Assembly (NCBI GenBank): GCA_019057775.1
Contig: JAHLWT010000194.1
Coordinates: 1 to 7,631, forward strand
DNA from: Promethearchaeota archaeon
GTDB taxonomy: Archaea > Asgardarchaeota > Lokiarchaeia > Sigynarchaeales > SOKP01
Length of the DNA stretch: 7,631 nt
Direction of reading: 5' to 3'
The notes below the pieces were generated by a model that saw only the letters and a program-made list of their open reading frames with translations, made no database searches and was not told where the DNA came from. Position numbers and translations under genes: made by a program. Below, piece by piece: positions 1-5,139 of this stretch; the first letter of the stretch is position 1, and the number at the start of each line of letters is the position of its first letter.

Positions 1-100
1 TGGTAAAACTATTTTTGAATATAAATCTAATAGTTATGGAGCTAAAGATTATTTAAGCCTTTGTGGGGAAATTATTGGAAAGAACTCCATGAGCATTTAG
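1..100 (+). CDS. parA: ParA-type partition ATPase, C-terminal end only
   Basis: The first whole codon is at base 2 and the frame stays open to TAG at 98-100, giving 32 residues of a gene that begins outside the window. The residues GKTIFEYKSNSYGAKDYLSL resemble the C-terminal tail of ParA/Soj ATPases, where a 'GKPIFEYAPxSxGAxDYLxLxxE' pattern is usual. ParA proteins bind ATP and non-specific DNA and move plasmid copies apart through a centromere-binding partner. The Walker motifs lie upstream and cannot be checked. The next gene starts 10 bases downstream and an RHH protein follows it, which fits a par operon. The assignment rests on a short tail, so it is a family-level inference. Confidence 0.68.
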   Translation, partial: GKTIFEYKSNSYGAKDYLSLCGEIIGKNSMSI

Positions 101-110
101 GAGAAAAAAG

Positions 111-929
111 GTGGATAAACTTCTATACGATAGTAATTTTTTATTGACGATAGGTGGCTTCATTTTGGGGATTTTTGCTTTATCATTTTCTATATACTCA
201 TATTATAATATGCGCCTTCCTAAAAAAAGATTATGCTATTCAACGAGGAATCACAGTATCATAAGTAAATTCCCCAACATTGATAAATTATCTTTAAAAT
301 ACAATGGAAAAACGATAAATGTTGTTACTATTGCTTTCCTGGCTATATGGAATAACGGCAAGAATACTATTTACCCATCAGATTTTTTAAAAGATGCCTC
401 CCTCTCGGTTTACACTGTTGACAAAAGCAAAATATTGGAAATGGAAATAGTCTATTTTAGTAATAAATTAAATGGATTTAAAATAAATAACACAGAGAAT
501 AATCTTTTTAAAGTGAATTTTAATTATTTAGAAGAAAACGAAGGTGTAATATTAAAAATAGTTCATACTGGAACATCTTCAAAAAATATAGTCGTAAATT
601 GTCATATTAAGGGTGATAAAAGGCCTTCTCAAATTAATTTTACCAACTTCTACAATGTAATTTCGCACAATAGATACATTGTCCTAATTAGAAGTATCAC
701 TCCAGTACTTCTTGCGTTTATGTTAATTGCTTTATTTATTATATTTTTAAATACGTTTTTTGGCTTTAACTTTTACACCTGGAGTATTGCTATTTTTTCG
801 GGTCTCCTTTTAGCTGCGTACTTTGATGCTTTTATCACTCGAATTCTGTCAAAACGATTTCTTTTAAATTGGAAAACCTTCGAAAAATTTAATATACATG
901 AAGAAATATATAAGAATCAAAAAAAATAA
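111..929 (+). CDS. Three-helix membrane protein of unknown function in the par operon
   Basis: This 272-aa protein starts with GTG, placed 6 bases after AGGAG (100-104); that spacing decides the start. Residues 10-33 form a hydrophobic helix, about 34-188 form a polar, beta-rich soluble domain, residues 190-213 and 222-243 form two more helices, and the tail is basic. The segment AIWNNGKNTIYPSDF (78-92) resembles a 'WNxGxxTIxxSD' motif seen in many uncharacterised bacterial membrane proteins with a soluble beta domain; I know no function for them. No enzymatic motif is visible. The gene starts 10 bases after the parA end and ends 21 bases before the RHH gene, so co-transcription is likely. 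It may anchor or sense something at the membrane, but it could equally be a cargo gene inserted into the par operon. Confidence 0.85.
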   Translation: MDKLLYDSNFLLTIGGFILGIFALSFSIYSYYNMRLPKKRLCYSTRNHSIISKFPNIDKLSLKYNGKTINVVTIAFLAIWNNGKNTIYPSDFLKDASLSVYTVDKSKILEMEIVYFSNKLNGFKINNTENNLFKVNFNYLEENEGVILKIVHTGTSSKNIVVNCHIKGDKRPSQINFTNFYNVISHNRYIVLIRSITPVLLAFMLIALFIIFLNTFFGFNFYTWSIAIFSGLLLAAYFDAFITRILSKRFLLNWKTFEKFNIHEEIYKNQKK

Positions 930-950
930 ACTAAAAGGCTGGTTTGCAAT

Positions 951-1295
951 ATGGCAAAAAAAGAACGGTTAGGTAGTGATCCTTTTAAAGAATCTTCTTT
1001 GAATTGGATTCAGGATACCAGGGAAGAAAAAAAAGATTCTAAAGAGTTAAAAAAACAAAAACCTAAAGCGTTTAAGCGTCAAAGCGTTTTGACGTCAAAG
1101 CGTTTAAAAGCTAAAACTCTTAAGAGTCAAGGCTCTAAAATGTTAAAGCGGGAAAAAGTTAAAAAAATGGAAACAAAAAGAAAGCATACTATTTATTTGT
1201 CTTCCAGCCAATCAAAGAAATTAAGGATTTATGCTGCCGGAAACGATATGCAATTGAGTGAAGTTATTGAAAAACTAATTAATGAAAATATTTGA
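951..1295 (+). CDS. Small basic RHH protein, probable plasmid centromere-binding partner of ParA
   Basis: This 114-aa protein opens with MAKKERLGSDPF, continues with a very lysine-rich flexible linker (about residues 24-76), and ends in a ribbon-helix-helix-like domain: strand KHTIYLSS (78-85), helix A about 87-98, and helix B LSEVIEKLINENI (102-114). RHH proteins of this size (ParG, omega) act as ParB equivalents, binding tandem short centromere repeats and stimulating ParA, often also repressing their own operon. A weak AAGG about 15 bases upstream precedes the ATG, so translation may be coupled to the gene upstream. Oddly, residues 30-70 are encoded by an 8-bp repeat array that reappears just after the stop codon. 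The role is inferred from fold and context; a toxin-antitoxin antitoxin is the main alternative, but no toxin gene is adjacent. Confidence 0.83.
   Translation: MAKKERLGSDPFKESSLNWIQDTREEKKDSKELKKQKPKAFKRQSVLTSKRLKAKTLKSQGSKMLKREKVKKMETKRKHTIYLSSSQSKKLRIYAAGNDMQLSEVIEKLINENI
1040..1159 (+). repeat. Octamer array, block 1, inside the RHH gene (candidate centromere)
   Basis: Reading in steps of 8 from 1040 gives TAAAGAGT, two degenerate units, then the core: TAAAGCGT (1064), TTAAGCGT (1072), CAAAGCGT (1080), TTTGACGT (1088), CAAAGCGT (1096). It continues in phase but weaker: TTAAGAGT (1120), TAAAATGT (1136), TAAAGCGG (1144), GAAAAAGT (1152). Two 12-bp palindromes lie within it, TTTGACGTCAAA (1088-1099) and ACTCTTAAGAGT (1116-1127). 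The period of 8 does not match codon length, so the register is not a by-product of coding. RHH partition proteins are known to bind contiguous short repeats of similar length (7-bp heptads for omega). Confidence 0.8.
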
Positions 1296-1394
1296 CGTTT
1301 TAGCGTTTTGACGTTAAAGAGTCAAAATGTTTAAGCGTCAAATAGTTTTTACGTTAAAGAGCTTTAGCGTTTAAGCGTCAAAGCGTTTTAATGC
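1291..1394 (+). repeat. Octamer array, block 2, downstream of the RHH gene (candidate centromere)
   Basis: Thirteen contiguous 8-bp units run from the stop codon of the RHH gene: TTTGACGT, TTTAGCGT, TTTGACGT, TAAAGAGT, CAAAATGT, TTAAGCGT, CAAATAGT, TTTTACGT, TAAAGAGC, TTTAGCGT, TTAAGCGT, CAAAGCGT, TTTAATGC. Above this is a 40-bp (five-unit) tandem duplication: 1311-1350 and 1351-1390 both begin ACGTTAAAGAG and both carry GTTTAAGCGTCAAA. The stretch 1366-1389 is identical to 1067-1090 in block 1. The likely role is the ParA/RHH centromere. Because it lies directly before the Shine-Dalgarno site of the next gene, it may also act as an operator for that gene. Confidence 0.85.
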
Positions 1395-1427
1395 TTTCTT
1401 ATATTTTAATAGATAGGAGGAGAGAAA

Positions 1428-1625
1428 ATGCCTTTAGAAGTTAGCGGATTAAAATTATTTAGTGTGGATGAAGTTGCAGAGATGTTAAAAAGTACCAAAC
1501 CTACTATAAGGGCTTATTTTAGAGAAGGAAAAATCAAAGGGCAAAAAATTACTGGGAAATGGTATATCACGGAAGAAAATTTTAAAAATTATCTGAGTGG
1601 GGATTATCCGTTACCGGTTAAATAG
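1428..1625 (+). CDS. Excisionase/MerR-like small DNA-binding protein
   Basis: This 65-aa protein starts at ATG behind a strong AGGAGG (about 1416-1421). Residues 10-56 match the helix-turn-helix_17 / excisionase type: LFSVDEVAEMLKSTKPTIRA is the helix-turn-helix, and REGKIKGQKITGKWYITEEN is the winged part with the usual 'G.I.g.k.g.kW.i....' pattern. Such proteins bind DNA as small winged helices and serve as recombination directionality factors, copy-number regulators or operon regulators. No integrase is present in the window, so a regulatory role in plasmid maintenance is more likely here than excision. It sits between the octamer array and the zinc-ribbon gene (71 bases downstream), and its promoter is probably within or next to the array. 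Confidence 0.85.
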   Translation: MPLEVSGLKLFSVDEVAEMLKSTKPTIRAYFREGKIKGQKITGKWYITEENFKNYLSGDYPLPVK

Positions 1626-1696
1626 TTTGCTTGTGCTTTGGATGGTGATTAATATTTTGCTTCATGTAAACAATTAATAATGGGGAGGATATTAAT

Positions 1697-2296
1697 ATGA
1701 AAATAAAATGCCCGGCGTGCGGTGCTGAAAATTATTTTACTGGCCTTGAAGATGAGGAAACCAGATTTTGTAGTGAGTGCCATAAACCACTATTTAAAAT
1801 AAGAAAAGAAAAACCCATTAACGGGTTTTTAAATACAAATAACTTTGGCAATAGATTATCTCAGCTCATTAATTGCGGTATATTAGAAATTTACCGCACG
1901 TTGCTAAAGGAATTTACGCATAGATTTCCGAACCTTTCTCGAAAAAATATTGTTGCAATGACTGCCTCTTTAACCAATGAATTGTTTATGTCTAGCCAGG
2001 AAGGGACAGCTTTATCTTTTAAGCAAGCTAACATGGAGTTCCTGAGCAAAGAATTAAACAACGTACTTAAAAATAAAGAAAGAGTAGAGGCTATAGCGTT
2101 GACCTTGCGTATAAAAGGGGTTATGCTTCTATCTGAGGAATCTGAAGACGGTTTGAAATTTCTTGAACGTGCAAAAGAAATAGACCCTCACGGGCGCGTA
2201 CCAAACGGCAAAGAGATTGAAAAATTACTTAGAGAATCTGCTAATGAAATGAAATGCATATCTGATGAAATTGCCAAATGGCAAAGAGATGGATAA
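1697..2296 (+). CDS. Zinc-ribbon protein with helical C-terminal part, unknown function
   Basis: This 199-aa protein starts at ATG after GGGGAGG (1681-1687). Residues 5-28 form a zinc ribbon with two CxxC knuckles, CPAC (5-8) and CSEC (25-28), likely to bind one zinc. A charged linker follows, then an all-helical region (about 50-199). Residues about 136-165, with IKGVMLLSEES, LKFLERAKEIDP and similar spacing, resemble one TPR-type hairpin, suggesting protein-protein contact. I do not recognise the family. It lies just before the iterons; its stop codon is 62 bases from the first one, so a part in replication or copy control is plausible. That is inference from position. No catalytic motif is seen. 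Confidence 0.85.
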   Translation: MKIKCPACGAENYFTGLEDEETRFCSECHKPLFKIRKEKPINGFLNTNNFGNRLSQLINCGILEIYRTLLKEFTHRFPNLSRKNIVAMTASLTNELFMSSQEGTALSFKQANMEFLSKELNNVLKNKERVEAIALTLRIKGVMLLSEESEDGLKFLERAKEIDPHGRVPNGKEIEKLLRESANEMKCISDEIAKWQRDG

Positions 2297-2358
2297 ACTA
2301 TTCAATGAATTAGATATATTAGAAAAAATGTTTTATTTTATATTTGGAGTAATACTTT

Positions 2359-2456
2359 AATTAAGAAATACCGTAGTTGGAATTAAGAAATACCGTAGTT
2401 GGAATTAAGAAATACCGTAGTTGGAATTAAGAAATACCGTAGTTGGAATTAAGAAA
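2359..2456 (+). repeat. Iteron array: four perfect 22-bp copies plus a 10-bp partial
   Basis: The unit AATTAAGAAATACCGTAGTT followed by GG occurs without any mismatch at 2359-2380, 2381-2402, 2403-2424 and 2425-2446. The first 10 bases recur at 2447-2456 before the sequence diverges. The 22-bp spacing, about two helical turns, places all sites on one face of the DNA, as in known iteron origins. The Rep protein encoded 117 bases downstream is the expected ligand. Perfect identity indicates recent homogenisation or strong constraint. Confidence 0.95.
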
Positions 2457-2517
2457 AATGTTTGTTCTCTTTGTTTTATAAGCGTTTACCGAAACACTAA
2501 TATATTACAATATATAC

Positions 2518-2549
2518 AATAACAACAACAGAGAAATGTTGTTGTTATT
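2518..2549 (+). promoter_or_regulatory. Perfect 13-bp hairpin before rep
   Basis: AATAACAACAACA (2518-2530) pairs exactly with TGTTGTTGTTATT (2537-2549) around the 6-base loop GAGAAA. It lies 13 bases before the rep Shine-Dalgarno site. No T-run follows, so it is not a standard intrinsic terminator. It could be a Rep operator for autorepression, as inverted repeats before iteron-type rep genes often are, or an RNA hairpin in the rep leader. A weak candidate promoter, TTTACC (2485-2490) with TACAAT (2506-2511) at 15-bp spacing, would put the hairpin at the start of the message. Confidence 0.75.
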
Positions 2550-2572
2550 TAAAATAATTAAAGAGGGAAGAA

Positions 2573-4063
2573 ATGGAAAAATCAGAAGAGATCACCATAA
2601 AAAACAATAACAAAATTGACTTACCAAAAATAATAAATTCCGAAGTAAATTTATTAGTATTTCCGTTTTTTTCTCTTTCCACAAAAGGCCTCAAAAATAA
2701 AACCACAACCGTTTATCGGGAAATAATTAAAAAAGGGAATCAAAAAATTACTCTTTTATGGAAAGTTTCTTCTAATTCTGAATATGGTTATCCAGGACCC
2801 TTTGATAGAAAAGTACAGCAGACTATTTCGGAAATTTTATCGGAAATATTAAAGAAAGAAGGGGAAATAAAAAACCCGATTCCTTTAGGATCTTTATATA
2901 ATATTTGTAAGAGAATGGGAATCAGTGAATCCGCAGGAGAAAATTATCGTATGATAAAAAAAGCTTTAGAAAGGATAAGAGCGACTACCATAAAATCAGT
3001 AGGTACCTTTTATTCAAAGGAAGGTAAGCAATGGGTTGACGATAATTTTAGTTTATATGATAGGATAGTCTTTAAGGGTAAAGAATTACCCGAAAATGAA
3101 ATAGCCGATGATAACTATTTATTTTTAGGAATCTGGTATCTCCAAAACCTAAATTCTTTTTACATAAAACCGGTTGATTATAATTACCTGCAAAGCCTCA
3201 AAAGCAAAATAGCCTCGAGGCTTTATGAAATTTTAGGAGTAAAGTTTTTTGGTTTAAGAAATAAGAGAGAAAAATTTATTTGTTATAGGTATTCTAAATT
3301 ATGCCAGCTTCTTCCAGTAACCCCCCACGAGTACATCTCTTTAGCTAAACAACAATTAAACCCGGGTAATAATGAACTTAGAGATACTGGTTTTATTTCA
3401 AAATTTGACTGGAGTGAAAACGGAAATGAGGACTGGCTTATATATTATTGGCCAGGGGAGAAAGCCAAAGAAGAAATGAAAAGGGCAAAAATAAAGAGTA
3501 TTAATAATCGGACAGAAGGATACCTATCAGGACCAAAAGAGGAAGTAAAAATATTTTCTAAAGAGCAGGTTAATTTAGTTAATAAGTTATTAGAATTAAA
3601 TGTTTCTGAAGGAACCGCTGAGAACTTAATAATAAACAACGATCAAGAGTTGATAGAAAAATGGATTGAGGCAATTAATTATTCTAATGCTGATGATAAA
3701 GCGGCTTATTTAGTGAAGGCAATAAGAGAAAATTGGCAATTCCCGGAAGGATATTTAAAGGGGAAAAGAGAGGAACAGCGGAAGGAAGAAGAGGAAAAAA
3801 TAGAATATATTAAAATAAAGATGCAAGAAGAGGAAAACAAAAAGAGGCAGGAAGAGATTAAAAGAATAGAACAAATTTATAACTCACTTGGACCTTCACA
3901 ACAGGAAGAGATAAAAATAGAAACAGAAAACAGACTACCGGAGTTTTGGAAAGAAAAACTCCATAAGGCAAGAATTAAAGGGGAAACTTCAAAATTACTT
4001 GAGGTTGTTCTGGAAGAAAAGAGAAGAGAAATAATAAAAGAGTGGATCAAGGGTGGAAAATAA
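2573..4063 (+). CDS. repA: RepA-type plasmid replication initiator
   Basis: This 496-aa protein starts at ATG 4 bases after AGAGGGA. Residues about 25-300 resemble the replication initiator protein A group (RPA/TrfA-like winged-helix initiators): LLVFPFFSLS (27-36), YPGPFDRKVQQTISEIL (73-89), a helix-rich DNA-binding part with MGISESAGENYRMIKKALER (115-134), and LKSKIASRLYEILG (209-222). Residues about 328-395 carry a second module with NADDKAAYLVKAIRENW (372-388), a pattern I associate with C-terminal parts of replication proteins of low-GC bacteria. Residues 397-435 are a highly charged coiled coil, and the last 30 residues form a conserved helical tail. It should bind the iterons, open the origin and recruit host helicase. 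Its tail has a diverged homologue at 4868-4960. Family confidence is high; exact subgroup is inference. Confidence 0.93.
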   Translation: MEKSEEITIKNNNKIDLPKIINSEVNLLVFPFFSLSTKGLKNKTTTVYREIIKKGNQKITLLWKVSSNSEYGYPGPFDRKVQQTISEILSEILKKEGEIKNPIPLGSLYNICKRMGISESAGENYRMIKKALERIRATTIKSVGTFYSKEGKQWVDDNFSLYDRIVFKGKELPENEIADDNYLFLGIWYLQNLNSFYIKPVDYNYLQSLKSKIASRLYEILGVKFFGLRNKREKFICYRYSKLCQLLPVTPHEYISLAKQQLNPGNNELRDTGFISKFDWSENGNEDWLIYYWPGEKAKEEMKRAKIKSINNRTEGYLSGPKEEVKIFSKEQVNLVNKLLELNVSEGTAENLIINNDQELIEKWIEAINYSNADDKAAYLVKAIRENWQFPEGYLKGKREEQRKEEEEKIEYIKIKMQEEENKKRQEEIKRIEQIYNSLGPSQQEEIKIETENRLPEFWKEKLHKARIKGETSKLLEVVLEEKRREIIKEWIKGGK

Positions 4064-4230
4064 GATTAAAACTATATCAGACTATAAAATTTTTTTAAGT
4101 TGTCCTGGTAATTAAAAGAGAGGAAAGGGGCAGCCATTTATAATCTCTATTAAAATAAATTTCAAAAAGTATAGGCCTTTAAATCAAAAATTCGAAGTCT
4201 ATTTTTACTGAAAAGGGGCAAAAAAACAAA

Positions 4231-4434
4231 ATGATTAAATTTCTTAAAAGTAATTATTTCTTACTCATAGTAATGGGTGTTTTAATTTCGGGAATTTTAG
4301 GACAGGACTTTAAAAGATATGCAATCTTTTTGGTTGTTACCTACATTGTTTGTAGAGTTACCAATCATATTTACAATGCAATAAAAGCTCAGGTAATTGA
4401 GGATTACGAAAAGAAAAAAGACGGAAGGATATAA
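4231..4434 (+). CDS. Small two-helix membrane protein
   Basis: This 67-aa protein starts at ATG about 11 bases after AAAAGGGG (4211-4218). Residues about 8-24 (NYFLLIVMGVLISGILG) and 29-46 (RYAIFLVVTYIVCRVTNH) are hydrophobic helices linked by a short turn with QDFK, and the tail (50-67) is charged. It has no recognisable motif. It lies 167 bases after rep; the gap holds purine-rich GAGGAAAGGGGC but no intact gene. It could be a plasmid small membrane protein (toxin-like, conjugation or entry exclusion), but nothing in the sequence decides this. Open length, Shine-Dalgarno site and clean hydrophobic pattern support it being real. Confidence 0.6.
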   Translation: MIKFLKSNYFLLIVMGVLISGILGQDFKRYAIFLVVTYIVCRVTNHIYNAIKAQVIEDYEKKKDGRI

Positions 4435-4453
4435 ATTAAAATAGGGGGATTTA

Positions 4454-4534
4454 ATGGAAAAACAATTAATAACGGATATCGAAAAAACGAAACTAAAATT
4501 ATTTAAAAAAGCAGGGGCTTTAAGATTAAAATAG
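4454..4534 (+). CDS. 26-codon ORF, possibly a decayed gene start
   Basis: ATG at 4454 follows AGGGGG with good spacing and opens 26 codons ending in TAG: a lysine-rich peptide starting MEKQLITDIEKTKLKLF and ending GALRLK. The start signal is good but the product is too short to recognise. The AGATTAAAA stretch that ends this ORF recurs in the pseudogene at 4660-4668, where it encodes VRLK in a similar setting, so this may be the surviving 5' end of a broken gene. Confidence 0.3.
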   Translation: MEKQLITDIEKTKLKLFKKAGALRLK

Positions 4535-4581
4535 AGTGTTTTTATTTTAGCTAATTAGTAGAAAAACCTTATATAGCATAG

Positions 4582-4867
4582 CTTTGGCCTTATATCCCGG
4601 GAATAGGTAAAAACGAGGGCAAGCACAAAAAGGGATATAAACAATTCTGGAACGCCGTAAGATTAAAAATAGGGGGTGCTTTGGGGTATTCTAGCGAGCT
4701 ATTAATTAATAAAGAGGCAATAAAAATGAATTTTTAAAGGTATAAATTTTAAATATATCCCCGTTGATACAAAAAGCATTAATGCTATCAAAGAAGGTAA
4801 TCATCGGGAAATATATCAAGCCAAGAAGAAATTAGAAAAAGAAGGATTTAGCTGGTCGGAAAAGTAA
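4582..4867 (+). pseudogene. Decayed coding sequence of unknown origin
   Basis: The frame from 4582 is open for 51 codons to TAA at 4735-4737, reading LWPYIPGIGKNEGKHKKGYK onward to KEAIKMNF. A second frame, open from 4730 to TAA 4865-4867, continues as FKGINFKYIPVDTKSINAIK to KKKLEKEGFSWSEK. Neither half has a plausible start codon, and both have ordinary protein-like composition. A single frameshift at about 4730-4737 would join them into one ORF of about 95 residues. I do not recognise the protein. The second frame runs, after its stop, straight into the rep-tail relic in the same frame. That suggests one formerly continuous gene with a frameshift and a nonsense mutation. Confidence 0.45.
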
Positions 4868-4960
4868 AAAGCTAAAGGAACGACTTCAAAATTGCTCGAG
4901 GCTGTCCTGGAAGAAAAGAGGAGAGAGGTAATAAAAGAGTGGATTAATTTAGGTAAATAG
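4868..4960 (+). pseudogene. Relic of the 3' end of a second rep gene
   Basis: This stretch translates to a 30-residue tail closely matching the RepA C-terminus: TSKLLEAVLEEKRREVIKEW here against TSKLLEVVLEEKRREIIKEW in residues 472-491 of the intact protein. Both end in GK and a stop codon. Most differences between the DNA copies are at third codon positions (TTA/TTG, CTT/CTC, GTT/GTC, AGA/AGG, GAA/GAG, ATC/ATT, GGA/GGT), so the two diverged while both were functional genes. It has no start codon of its own and follows an in-frame TAA. It is best read as a remnant of another plasmid's rep or of an ancestral second rep. Confidence 0.85.
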
Positions 4961-5139
4961 GTGTTTGTCCCTCATGTTTTCCATTAAAAATTTTTGTCAA
5001 ATATATGGTGACTCTATAAATAATATATTTTACAGAGAAAACTAATATTGCTATACTTTAATTAATATAAATTTCATTTATTGTTGTAAAATTAATACAA
5101 TCTATAAAAATAATTAAACAAAAAGAAGGTTTACAAAAA
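4961..5139. other. AT-rich intergenic region before the methyltransferase gene
   Basis: No gene is seen. The region probably holds the methyltransferase promoter. TTGTCA (4994-4999) is a fair -35 box, with TAAATA at 5017-5022 (17-bp spacing) or TATAAA at 5015-5020 (15-bp spacing) as possible -10 boxes. A second candidate lies nearer the gene, around TTGTAA and TATAAA between about 5083 and 5108. None is strong enough to choose. Confidence 0.35.

Larger units (their letters stand above)
2297..2572. other. Probable plasmid replication origin (oriV)
   Basis: This gene-free stretch between the zinc-ribbon gene and rep holds, in order: an AT-rich segment (2297-2358), four and a half 22-bp iterons, a second AT-rich segment (2457-2520) able to serve as an unwinding region, a perfect hairpin, and the rep Shine-Dalgarno site. 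Iterons next to a RepA-type initiator gene are the standard layout of iteron-controlled theta plasmids. No convincing DnaA box is visible in it. Confidence 0.8.

Noticed and set aside
1064..1394. CRISPR array as an explanation of the repeats
   Set aside because: Units are 8 bp, contiguous and without unique spacers, and half of them are coding; no cas gene is present.
2289..2360. 23-codon ORF (ATG overlapping the zinc-ribbon stop) running to the first iteron
   Set aside because: It has no Shine-Dalgarno site, no recognisable product, and lies in AT-rich origin DNA, so it is more likely a chance frame.
2675..2683. CTTTCCACA, one mismatch from a DnaA box
   Set aside because: It is a single site inside the rep coding sequence, outside the iteron region; one mismatch in 9 bases is expected by chance.
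3445..3639. 64-codon minus-strand ORF within rep
   Set aside because: It lies wholly inside the well-supported rep gene, has no ribosome site, and its hydrophobic translation mirrors the charged helices of Rep.
4064..4230. Possible gene after GAGGAAAGGGGC, in the frame starting near 4137
   Set aside because: The frame is open for about 24 codons but has no ATG, GTG or TTG start and no recognisable product.
4432..4680. Dispersed GATTAAAATAG-type repeats near 4435, 4524 and 4662
   Set aside because: They are short, A/T-rich, irregularly spaced and imperfect, so not distinguishable from background except as a hint of decayed duplicate coding sequence.
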